Shown here in pieces: positions 1 to 11,729 of a stretch of 64,000 nt of DNA (position 1 is the stretch's first letter; each line of letters begins with the position of its first letter). Source of the DNA: Chiridota heheva (taxonomy: Eukaryota; Echinodermata; Holothuroidea; Apodida; Chiridotidae); the NCBI GenBank assembly GCA_020152595.1, contig JAIGNY010003802.1, forward strand, positions 132,501 through 196,500, written 5' to 3'. The notes under the pieces are model-generated. The model ran no database searches, was not told the DNA's origin, and worked only from the letters and a program-made list of their open reading frames with translations. A program made the translations under genes and the position numbers.

Positions 1-126
1 AAACATATCTTTATGATCTTTAAGTAAATCAAATGCCTCTTTTTCTGCCATCTGGTCTATACGATCATCTAGTTCAAGCTTTTTTGCTACCTTTTTTGCT
101 TCTTGATTGAGGTTAGTTACATCTTA
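1..126 (-). pseudogene. Reverse-transcriptase-like retroelement fragment, runs off left edge
   Basis: On the minus strand a frame is open from about position 126 to the window edge (roughly 42 codons). It reads through KKVAKKLELDDRID, EKEAF and LLKDHKDMF. This pattern (charged helix, LELDDRI, then LKDHK) resembles the segment just before the RT core in a family of invertebrate retroelement proteins. A stop codon lies immediately upstream in frame, so the copy is broken or begins mid-ORF. Homology is from memory of the family pattern, and the rest of the protein is outside the window. Confidence 0.4.
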
Positions 127-186
127 CGGTTTGGCTTTTTGGAAGTTTCGGTGATATTAGCATGGAGTAGGGGGTCATAGTTTTTT

Positions 187-583
<397 letters not shown>

Positions 584-2032
584 AACTTCTGAGAGATTTT
601 CGGCAATTTTCTTTCAATTTCGGGAAATTTTCGCCTATTTTCGGGAGATCTTGGTGAATATTCGGGAAATTTTGGCCAGTTTTGGGAAACTTTTACCAAA
701 ATATCCAACAATTTGATCATATTTTTCAATTTTATATTAATAATTTCCCAATACACCTCCCAACCAAACAGAAAGCATATCGGGAAGGTGAAATGCGCTC
801 AGTGGGCAGCTTGTGGTGTGACGTCAAGTGTGGTGGGTATACGTGCACCCCCTCCCCTTCCCTACCTCAATTGTAAAATAAGTTAAAAGGTATATATGTT
901 TTATATTACGAGACGATGACCTTTCATCTGTTTGTTAAAGAGGGAGGCTCGTCTCAGTAAAATACGGTAAAAATGGGGGATACTTTATTTTGACGTCACT
1001 TCCGGTTGTGGAGGCAAGATCTGATCCTCTGTCTGTTTGTACCACACAGTACAGCCAGACACTAGCATGTACGTTGTGTGTGCAGAATTACATACACAGC
1101 GCATTATGTTACTGTGACGAGAAACTTATTTGTTTTTTCAATGTTTTTTTTGTCAGAAAGCGAAAGTTAAATTTTAGTATCATAATACTACAATGATAGT
1201 CACCAAATGAAAATTACTGAGAAAAAAAAAAAGAAGAAGATGAATACAAAAAGTCAAAATAAACGATTCTACCGGGACTTGAACTCACGGCATGATTTGA
1301 AATAAAACGTTACATGCGATCGCCGCAAGCTTCTGGGCAATCTCGTGAGGTGACCTCCTAAGTGCTTTAAATAAGTATATACCTTGCAATACGAGACAAC
1401 GAATCGCGCAGCAAAATTTCAACCAATCAAAAAATTTGAAAGGAATTCTAAATGTTGTGCACATATGATGATATCGCCTCTTTAAATCAGGGAGTTGATC
1501 ATCCTCCGAGCAATGTAATACACTGCTATTTTAATGAAATTTTTGAAAATATTTTGGGCAATATCCTTTTTAAAGTTGCAAATTTTAAAAATTGCCAGAT
1601 ATCGTGTTAACATGGGCTTTTGGTCAGAACTTATCTGTACATGCGCCATCAGGCAGAAATACAAAATATTGTATTCTTATACACTCTCGTTATAAATAAC
1701 ACATTTCCATTCAGCACTGCATAATGACAAAAACACAGTATTCAGAAACATAATAACACAAATTACATATTATAGCGGCGGAACTGAGGAAAGTCTTAAA
1801 AAAACTCTTCAGTGATTATGATTAAACTGACTATATTATGCTGTGGCCTTCGTCCACATTCATACACCAACCACCTTTAAGAATATATAGGATTATATCC
1901 CAGTAAACACAATAACGTTTTTAAAACATCATGGAAACTAGTGTCATAAAAACAAATTATAACATTATTTTCAAAAACTTTTATAAAAACATAAAACTTT
2001 TGCATAAAAACATAAAATATATATAAAACAAA

Positions 2033-2033
<1 letters not shown>
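584..2033. other. No gene seen
   Basis: AT-rich sequence without a convincing coding frame. Positions 590-740 carry a degenerate array of GGGAAATTTTC-like motifs that recurs elsewhere in the window. A GTTCAAGTCCCGG-like B-box pattern occurs on the minus strand near 1270-1285, possibly a decayed tRNA-derived element. Confidence 0.6.

Positions 2034-2034
<1 letters not shown>

Positions 2035-2114
<80 letters not shown>
2035..2114. repeat. (TA)n microsatellite
   Basis: About 80 bases of uninterrupted alternating TA. Confidence 0.97.
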
Positions 2115-2117
<3 letters not shown>

Positions 2118-2119
2118 AT

Positions 2120-5100
2120 ATATAATATATATTTAATTATAATGTTTTTACGACACCACATTTTGATATTATTAAAACTTTATAACACAAAATATCTTTT
2201 TAAATGCTTAGTGTTTTTCTGGGATGTAACCTACAAAACGGAAGATCTAACCCCCCCTCCCCCTCTTTCCGCATGCCGACCTAACACAGTAGAGTTCAGC
2301 CCCATAACAATTTAGAGTCGGTACCAGTGGCAGAACCAGGAGTTGGTCATGGAGTGGCAAGATAGGGGCAATTTTGTCTCATGGAGGAAAATACTTATAA
2401 ATCGAACAAAATATGTCATCTTCCAAAATTGTCTGGTGAGCAAGGGAGGCAAAGCGATCTAGTGGTGGAAAATCCCCGCATGCTCGCCGCCACTGGTCAG
2501 TACACCCCATATGTCAGCACGGGGGTAGAAGGATACAGCCGTCGGGGGCCCAGCCGGGGAGTTATATGAACAGTTCTTATGTAGTAACATTTTCTTTTAA
2601 CTGTATCCCATCCCCCGTTCTTGGGCTATCCTTCTCCATTCGGGAAAATCCAGTCGAAACCTTTGTTTGGTATACACCCCAAAACTCCAATCCTGCGTAC
2701 GGTCTATGGCCTGTTTTACAACATTCGATGAATTATTTAAATAGTTCCCGCAATGTTTCATTCCAAAGTTTGTTTATAAGCTTGCTGGCTAAGCTAACAA
2801 TAGGGTCTACTCTATTATATTCTAGATCAAGAAGTTCAAACAGTCGAAGGTTAACCCTTTGAAATCTCCGGTATTCCCCGTCGTGCCACGGAAATAATTT
2901 CTCGCTAGGCAGCTAGGTCTGAAGTTAATGAATGTGGAAGTTCTTTGGCTTGTTGGTTTGACAAACCAAGGACGTGTACCCAAAATTGTATCTTTTTCAC
3001 CTTAATGAGTTCGCAGAAAATTATCTAGTTTCTGGTGCTTACATGTTAATCCTAAAATGGGGGTTATAAAAGGTATTTTCCCTTTCAGCAATTTTTCAGT
3101 AAAAAGCTGTAACCCATCACGTGGTTTAGATCCGGGTTCTGTTAAGTTAAGTTAGTCTTAAGTTTTCACCGTGGATGATTTGAGTTTTTTTGCGTCATTT
3201 GCTTCTAAAAATATATTCATAAAAAATGTCTCACAGAACTCCAATTCCATGCATGCCCATTTGTGGTCTGCTGGTGGGGGACGTCCATCCATCGTTGTTA
3301 GTCCACTAATATTGCCGACATGAAAAACCTGCTTAAGAAACTTATAGTGGACATACAGGTAGCAACAACTTATAACCCATTAAAAAAGCATACAATTTTA
3401 TCGAAATCGGTTAAAAATCTGACAATTGACCATTTTACAGCATATTTCAAAGTTATCTTAATAAATTATACAAATTTAATTGTAATTTTGTAACATCACA
3501 ACAAGAAAACCTATAATTTTCCTAAAGATATCCTTTTTTATTTTTCACCACTGTTCTTTGAATGGGATCAAAGAAGTCGAACTGATGACTAAGAGTTTTC
3601 TACCAGCCTGAGGGCCGTAATTCGGAGGGGGGAGGGGGGGGGGACATGGCCTCTTATCCAAAAAGTGGGGAAACAAAAGGCAAATTTTTCCCAAATTGTA
3701 CTGATTTTTTTATTCTACGAAAAAGTGGGGGGAGGAGACATGTCCCCCTGTCCCCCCGGAATCACAGCTTTGATTTCCACCATACCCTATATCAAAATTT
3801 AGCAGGAGAAAATTGTCTAATGATTTTCAGTGACTGAATTTTAGGACAGAAATGGAGAAAAAATTACGTTACAGATTTAGAGCTGTCTTCTCTTTCATAC
3901 GTCATAACTTTTGCATTCATAAAATCTATTCCAACTTGATTAATCATAAGTCGGAAACAAGAGGTGGTACTGTCCTAATTCAAAGACTATAGCTCTGTTC
4001 AGAATTTAAAGCTCTTTCTGGTAAAAAATAAAATCTTTAAGTGTCCTTATACCTTTAAACTTTCGAATCAGTGACGTCACTTAGGGGGCACGTTCCCCGA
4101 ACAATTCTTTGTTTTGCTCCCGTGCACCCCTCCCCTTTTCCCAAATGCAAAACCGGCATTCAAAATGATTTTCACCAGTGATTTTGATTTCAGACAATTT
4201 CCGTCCTTTTTTTATCGGCTACTGATATACCATCTTCAAAATCATTGGTCCTAATAATTACTTATTTCATGTTCTAAAATTTCACATAAAAGAAAACTTA
4301 AATTTTGGTCAATGTTTCAATAATATTCTTTGATAAATTTTCATTTCAAACTTTGCTTCAGATTTTACCATTTTATTGCACAATAATACCATTTAAACTG
4401 ATCAGCTGACCAGCTGACAGATGCACCACTATGGTAAGGTGGTTTTGTGCCAGATTTCATGCAGGCATAGTTTGTAAGTTGTACGGGCAGACGGGAGATC
4501 TGAGGCATATACCTGTGTATACGCGCCCAACATTTTCAACGTGGAAAAGAGTGTTTCGACTGAAAAAAGGGTTTTTTTCTTGCAAAATTTGGCGGATCTT
4601 CATCAAATTCATCAAAGTCTGAAAATGGCGGCAGACTACTCTGACTAGCAAGACATGCAGGTGACATTTTTCTCCACTCCCCACCTTTCAGGGACCTTTT
4701 CATAAATATATTTATCAAATATCCAATCATTCTTCACCCGACAGCTCGGATATTTTTAATTTTTAGAGGAAAATTTCTTCTGTAACTGCTTATCTCTGTT
4801 GTCTTTGCTTAGCTTTAGTTGATTTTACAGGAGGTATAGAATTTAAAATGTTGTAATTTTGTAATGTTCTCGTGTCTTCAGCTTTTAAGCTATGCAAGCA
4901 TTTTGGCGCATCAAAATCATGAATGCTTCCGCGGGCTTCGCTCCTGGACCCTGCAGATCTTTACCCGAATTGCCTCAATTTTCAGGAGAAATATCTTAAC
5001 CTGTTTTAGAAATGATAGCACACTGAAAATGCTTACGTGAGTCGATTTTAACGTCGGAATCTAAACTTTCTTCTTTTCATCAATCACGTCAATTTTTTTT

Positions 5101-5720
5101 TTTTAACTTCTGTGTTTGATTTTAAGTCATTGCTACTCATAGCACCCTCACTAAATATTTCTTAAATAGTGTATCACGCCTAAACCTTTCCCGAATCAAC
5201 TACGTACGTACGTATTTACGTACAGTGTATGTATAATTATACAATGTATCATGTATGGGTGTGGAGCAGTAATGCGTTAATTTTTCAATGGCCTTAAGAT
5301 TTTGATTTTTGAACATGTGGAAAATCAGAATATCGTTGATGTAAGGGCGCAAATTTTCCACGAGAGTACTTTTATAAGTAGCATGCCGGAATCTTGCTGT
5401 ACCGTTGGTCGCACTAACTAACAGACGTGTTTAGAATCCACTGATTAAGATTACATGAAGTACATGGAGGGTAATTTCTACTTTAAAATAACATTTTATA
5501 TTAAGCAAAAAATTCATCTGGGCAGTTCATTGTAACCAGCGCGTATGCCCAGCACGTGTTTCACATGCCCAGCGCGTGTTTTCATCACCGCGTGCTATAG
5601 CGCGTGTTTTTGATCGAGTCTGTTTTTTTACGTGTGATGTGACTAAAGATCATACGCGTGAAATAATCAACGCGCAGAGCTTTGACCTGCAAAATGGCTC
5701 CCAGTTAAGTTAGAGTCTCG
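2120..5720. other. No gene seen; low-complexity patches
   Basis: No ORF with recognisable protein features. G-rich runs occur at 3625-3645 and 3725-3740, and ACGT-repeat microsatellite-like sequence near 5200-5225. Short frames at 2381-2862 show no family motif. Confidence 0.55.
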
Positions 5721-5734
5721 TGATGAAAACCCTC

Positions 5735-6270
5735 TAAAGACCTATTCAAATCTGGATCAGCAATTTCCGGAAAACTAATCAAAATAATGTCACATGGCCG
5801 AAATTCACATGTTTATAATGGACCAATGGTATCCTGGAGAAATTTTATCGACCAATCAAATGCTGGAGGAATATTGGTCATCTGCACAATTCACGCACGG
5901 TATGGAACCGAGCGTATAAAAAAAAAATGCTTTCAAAGGCATGCATCATTCGTGTGTTATACATAAAGGTAATACGTGCGCATTGCCAGATTGTTGCTTA
6001 CAAAATATTCCTAACAAAACTGTAGCTGATTGGTTGGGTAACAAAGAGAAAATTCCCCAGCAGTTGACTGGTCGATATTCTGAAGAAATCACGCTCGGCT
6101 AAAGTCGGTTTAAAAAGGTCTAAAGACCTTTTCAAACCAAGTTTAGACGAACGTGACGTCCGAGTACTTTAACCAATCAAATGCTGGAAGAATTTTCCTT
6201 TAACCGGGCCAACCAATCAGATGCAGGGGAAATTGTAAACAACAACAATACGCGCGCGTATTACCTTCAT
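5735..6270. repeat. Inverted-repeat (foldback) element remnants, CCAATCAAATGCTGG family
   Basis: GACCAATCAAATGCTGGAGG near 5850-5870 is mirrored by an inverted, diverged copy near 6050-6080, and again in direct orientation near 6170-6195. Around 6112-6135 two element ends meet as AAAAGGTCTAAAGACCTTTT, an imperfect palindrome. The same motif pairs as an inverted repeat at 48580-48830. These features suggest old non-autonomous DNA elements with inverted ends. Boundaries are approximate. Confidence 0.5.
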
Positions 6271-7097
6271 AAGGTTGTACGCACGTACGTACTAGTACAA
6301 TGCAATAAGTCAGTGTGTACACAAACATGTAAAATGTATGTTTTTTGTTGTATGCGCATGCACACGTAAAGTATCTAAATTTGCGTCAGACTTCCAATTC
6401 CAACTGCTCTGCCTCATTATTTGTTTTCTTATGGGAATGTTTTTCATTTTCCACGAGGATAGGAAGTCTTCCCTTCAGACTGTCGTAATTAAGGAATATG
6501 CGATAACCAGGTAAGATTTGAAGTTAAATTTTTACCTCACTTACGTTTACGACACAGTACTCATTAGTCATCAGTACGTTCAATGTTTGGAGCTGCAGGC
6601 CTAAAACTAGTGTGCTCGTAAAATGCTGTTTTTTATGAACTGGTGAACGGAACACTGAATGTTCGTTGGGGTTCATATTCCCTCAGAATCTACGAAACAT
6701 TGAAAACATTTGTGCACAATTTGGACACAACAGTACGACGTAAAATGGCAAAGACCATTTTAATTTTTAAAATGTTGGTGTTCAGTGCAGAACCTGCCTA
6801 ATGGTAAGAAATTGTGCCGTTGACCTCACAGCACAAAATGTGAAAACAGTATCGAGAACTTTCGGCAGCAAATCCCTTGTAATCTGTGAATGAGACGACA
6901 AATTTTGCATATCGGAAAACTTGTGTTAATGGAGTTGGATACAGTTATACTAAGTTTCCTGTTTGGTATGGAATTTCCTAACCAAATTAAGCTGCGCAAT
7001 TCAAGCTTTTTTGAATAGTTCAGTGAAGTGCCTATTTCTGTATGCATATACTCTTGATTAGTGTGTGAAGTTGTGTTTTTAATGGGCTTGACCCCAT

Positions 7098-8390
7098 ACG
7101 CTAATTGTCCAGACGATCAGGATTCCTCCAGAATTTGATTGGTCCATTATGATCACGTGAAATCAGCCACGAGACATTATTTTAATTCATTTTCCCGGAA
7201 ATAACCGATTCCGATATGAAAAGATCTATACCGGATTACATCTCTATTTTCATTTCCCTGTTTGTAAAGACTGTAAAAAGTGTATAACGTATGGTACGTA
7301 TGGATATGCGACCAAGAAGCAAATGGATGAATGGCAGCTCTCTGATGCGGGCTAGAAAATCTTGGACAGCTGGAATTGCGTTGATCCTACTATCCGGTAT
7401 TCCTAACATTTCGAATGTTAAATACAAATATTGTGCAATTGCGTAACCTAGTTTATCCATACATCTATCCACCACGCATAGTTAACTTTGGATCAAATAT
7501 TTAAATCAAAACAAATGCAGTGACTTCGCTGATCCCCTTCTCACCCCATTTCGAAAAACTTGGTCAGTAAATTTGTTATTTCCAATTTTATTATATGAAA
7601 TAATGATTATGTCAGACTTTGTCTCCTTTAAAGACCATACCTAGTAGCTACTGTACGACGCCAAACATATTCATGCCTAAGCCGGACCTTACAAGAGGTC
7701 GAAAATTCAGTTTAGAATCAAAGTTCACGTCTCTTCGGAAAACATGCGCTAATTGTCCAGACGATCAGGATTCCTCCAGAATTTGATTGGTCCATTATGA
7801 TCACGTGAAATCAGCCATTAGACATTATTTTAATTCATTTTCCCGGAAATAACCGATTCCGATATGAAAAGATCTATACCGGATTACATCTCTATTTTCA
7901 TTTCTCTGTTTGTAAAGACTGTTAAAAGTGCATAACGTATGGTACGTATGGATATGCGATCAAGAAGCAAATGGATGAATGGCAGCTCTCTGATGCGGGC
8001 TAGAAAATCTTGGACAGCTGGAATTGCGTTGATCCTACTATCCGGTATTCCTAACATTTCGAATGTTAAATACAAATATTGTGCAATTGCGTAACCTAGT
8101 TTATCCATACATCTATACACCACGCATAGTTAACTTTGGATCAAATATTTGAATCAAAACAAACGCAGTGACTTCGCTGATCCCCCTCTCACCCCATTTC
8201 GAAAAACTTGGTCAGTAAATTTGTTATTTCCAATTTTATTATATGAAATAATGATTATGTCAGACTTTGTCTCCTTTAAAGACCATACCTAGTAGCTACT
8301 GTATGACGCCAAACATATTCATGCCTAAGCCGGACCTTACAAGAGGTCGAAAATTCAGTTTAGAATCAAAGTTCACGTCTCTCCGGAACA
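7098..8390. repeat. 648-bp tandem direct duplication (two copies)
   Basis: The segment beginning GCTAATTGTCCAGACGATCA at about 7100 recurs at about 7748 and runs nearly identical to about 8385 (CACGTCTC-CGGAA). The offset is 648 bases, with only scattered substitutions. Each copy carries the same 79-codon minus-strand frame (7236-7475 and 7884-8123), which differs at only a few residues. Its product matches no family I recognise. The first ~150 bases resemble the dispersed element at 48780-48900. Confidence 0.9.
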
Positions 8391-8399
8391 CTTAAAAAC

Positions 8400-9714
8400 A
8401 TTACGGTACATCAACGATTCCACAGGTGGTCAACAGATCAATATTAGATCAAATTGTGGTTTTTCACTGTTAAGTTTCATCAAAATGTATGTTTGTAGCC
8501 TACGTGTACATTTTTGAGAATTAGCAGATTGGTATAACTATACTGGCAAATTGGATAAACGAGCACTTGAAGTATGACCAACAATTGGTCATTTAATGTA
8601 TATGGGGAAGGGGGGGGGGTGGTATTCTATTCCTAGACAATCCAATCTGTTTAAATAGCTCTGTGTACTAGGGATGTAGCCAAAAGATTGACATTTGAAA
8701 AAGTGGGGGGGGGGGGGGAGCGGCCTCTGTGGAAAAAAATAGTTTGTTTGCACCGGACCCAAAGAGACTATTTATAATCATACACTTACGGGACTAACCT
8801 CTACTTTGGGGTGGGGATCTGAACTCTATTTTCCCCAAAAAAAAGTTCAGAACTTTTTACCCAAATTGTTGGGTTTGACCTCTTTTTCAGTTTTTACCGG
8901 TTTTCTAAGCAGTGAAGTATTTAAAAAAAGGGGAGGTTTTTTTTTTTTTCTTTGGAAAATTGACGGATTGTTTTGGAAAATTGCCAGACTGATTTTTTTG
9001 GATAATAGTTAGCTGAATTTTTCGGAATATTGTCCGAAGTTTTCAGATAATTGGCAATAAGAGAAGTTTAGGAGCCCATGCATATCAGTACGCCCTACAT
9101 GCCAAATTGCTGCAGTTATCAGGTTATTCATTAATTTATCGCCCAAAAGGGGAGCGACCGCACTCACTGCTTCCCCGGCTACGTCCATGTTGTTTATAGA
9201 TAAGTGCATGGGGCAAATGCAAAGTTTCGTCTGGCAAATTTGTCTCTTTCCCCACACATTTTTACGGATAAATCAAGTTTCCATAGAAAGTTGCTTTTAA
9301 TCTCCTTCAATTTTCGGGAAATTCCTTTCATTTTAGGGCACTTTTCTGGAAAATTCCTTCAATTTCAAGCAATTTTCGGGGATTTACCATTAATTCGGGA
9401 AATTTCATTCCTTTTCGGACAATTTTTGTACTTATAGAGATACATCTCAAATCATGCTCGAATTGCCACTTATATTAGAATGATATCCTCCCGACTCAGT
9501 ATCATGATGCTAACAACATAGTACTTGGGCACATAGTCGGGCAGAGATTTGAAATATCTGATGTACTGTTTAAATCAAAGATACATCTCAATCGTACCCG
9601 ATTCGTCTTGATATCAAAATTATTCTCCACTAGATTCGGCATGATGCTGAGGCTGAATGGGCTCCGGGACGTATATATAAAGATGCCCACCCATACACGT
9701 TTAAAATTGTCCAC
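8400..9714. other. No gene seen; degenerate GGGAAATT array
   Basis: G runs at 8608-8620 and 8705-8720. Positions 9300-9430 contain loosely repeated TTCGGGAAATTTC/TTTCAATTTTCGGG units also found near 600, 9940, 21130, 23590 and 55260. Confidence 0.55.
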
Positions 9715-9905
9715 TAACTGTGGTGTAGCGGTAATCATGTCTACAGACCACGAGGCCCTGGGTTTAAGCCTGTGTTGGGTAGACCAAAGAGCTTCCACAC
9801 AAAGCTCTTTGGGTAGACACACCAGTGCACCACAACTGGTTATCAAAGGCCGTGGACATTGACTTGGTTGTTGATGTTATGTCTTTGTTCTCGTCCGAGT
9901 CGACA
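9715..9905 (+). mobile_element. tRNA-derived SINE, copy A
   Basis: A Pol III A box (TGGTGTAGCGG, 9721-9731) and B box (GGTTTAAGCC, 9761-9770) are followed by a body shared with the two minus-strand copies at 14233-14506 and 59799-60076 (CACCAGTGCACCACAACTGG, then GACTTGGTTGTTGATG). Unlike them it carries an extra ~30 bases with a small hairpin (AAAGAGCTT / AAAGCTCTTT) after the tRNA-like region. The 3' part diverges after about 9890, so this copy looks truncated. Confidence 0.8.
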
Positions 9906-9929
9906 TCGGGCCAAAAATCATTGGCAAAA

Positions 9930-10175
9930 TAATTCCTAAAAATGATCACAATTTCCTGATAATTAAAGGAACTTTCCTGAAAATTGAAAGGAATCCCCGT
10001 AAATGAAAGATTTTCCACAAAAAAGGCACGAAAATGTTCCAAAATTCGAAGAACATTTCCCGAAAACTGAAAAAAAAAAATTGATGAAAATTTCCCGGAA
10101 AAAATGAAGACAATTTCCGAAAATGAATGAAAATTTAAGAATATTTCCCAATAATTTGAGTCTTCCCGAGTAGCA
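9930..10175. repeat. Degenerate GGAAATTTTC-type array
   Basis: Loose repetition of CCTGAAAATTGAAAGGAA and TTTCCCGAAAA-like words. The long minus-strand frames here are by-products of the repeat. Confidence 0.55.
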
Positions 10176-11721
10176 GCAACTTGCACGTTGATATAAACTT
10201 AAATTAGCAGTACAAGTTTCCACTTGTAACTGGGAACTCCCCCCCCCCTCCCCGGGTTCTCCCCCTTCCTATGCCTCTGGTCCGGTACAAGGTAAAACAT
10301 CCCATCTTTGAAGTTCATACTTTAAATTGAATATGGACGTAATCAACATGGTGTTATTTAGTTGACTTCAAAATGATTTGGTTATAAAGGCCTATAGGCT
10401 ATCTGTTTTCACTTCTTGTTTTACAAAATCGCCATATTATCCCATTAAGAATATTATCTTTCAAGCTATCAATTTCCAGCATGTAAGCTGGATGTTAATT
10501 CCTTTAATAAGAAAATTAAAACAATATTTATTTCAACAATAATCACCATTAATTTACAAAACTCTTGAGATTTGTGTCATTTATGTTTGTAGAAATATTC
10601 TCATCTGAATGAGAATTAATCAATTTGTTCCAATAATTTGATTTTCAAAGAAAGATATTCTGTCTAAATAATACATTTGTAAGTCAAAATTGGAGGGCCA
10701 AACACCCCTCCCCCCCCCTCCCCTCCCTCCATTACTCCGCTTTAGACGCCGAAACTCATGAATGATACATCCCTCAGAATTATATATATGTCTCCTTTCT
10801 CTTGAGCTTTTTACCTTATGCTCTCTTATATACCAGCTGAACAATATACGGAATTGATAAATGTTATTAATTATTGGGGATGAGGAGTACTTTGGCCCCG
10901 TAGAAATAAATGACACAAAGACACCTTTTATTTTAGCACATCGTTTAGAAACCCACTGGGGGTCATGATGCCACCTGCACCCCCTCCTCCTCCCCGAAAG
11001 TATCTAATTAGCATAAATTGAACAATATTTGACATCAGAAAATGAAGACAATGAAATTGTTTGATTATGCAAAGTTATTGCTTTTAACCTTTTTCACAAT
11101 TGTTTGAGAAGGAGTAACTGAATATAATTGAGAGGAAATGGATATTAGGTCTAGCTATTGGTAAAAACTTTCCTAGCTATTAAAAAAAACCTTGACTTGT
11201 TGAGATGAAGTATATTGCAAGTTAAAAGTGTTTGATGGCTGAAACCAAAAATGAAATAATAATGCAAAAAAAGTATTCTATAGATTTTGAACTGTGCTTT
11301 TGCCCATCAAAAATTACCCATTTCTTGAAGAAAAAAAGAAGAAGGTATTGACGTAATTTAAAGATTCTACTTTGTTCAGAATCTAAAGCTGTTTCTGGTG
11401 AATACTCTCTACCTGTACAACTGGCCAACTGGGAATTTAAAGCTTTTCCTTCTCTACACAACATCCAGACATCTCTTTCAATAAAAACACAAACAAACAA
11501 ACAAGTAAAATAAACTGATAAACAGCAAAGAAGTAATTCTGTATCAATGTCATGTGCACAATGGTATTGCTGACGGTGATCAACAGCAGGTTGTAAAAGT
11601 TGTTAAAGAACCATATTATTGACCGCCTTGTCACCTTGCAATGTCTGGGAAGCTGCAGATGCATAAATTGATGCGCGTTGTTTGCAAAGGAAACTTAAAT
11701 GTAGAATGTTATCTTCTAAGT
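10176..11721. other. No gene seen
   Basis: AT-rich sequence with C-rich patches (10238-10265, 10703-10730, 10978-10995). No supported coding region or RNA gene. Confidence 0.5.
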
Positions 11722-11729
11722 TCCATATC

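Noticed and set aside
1265-1345. tRNA gene on the minus strand
   Set aside because: A B-box-like GTTCAAGTCCCGG is present, but I could not fold a full cloverleaf; at most a decayed tRNA-derived repeat.
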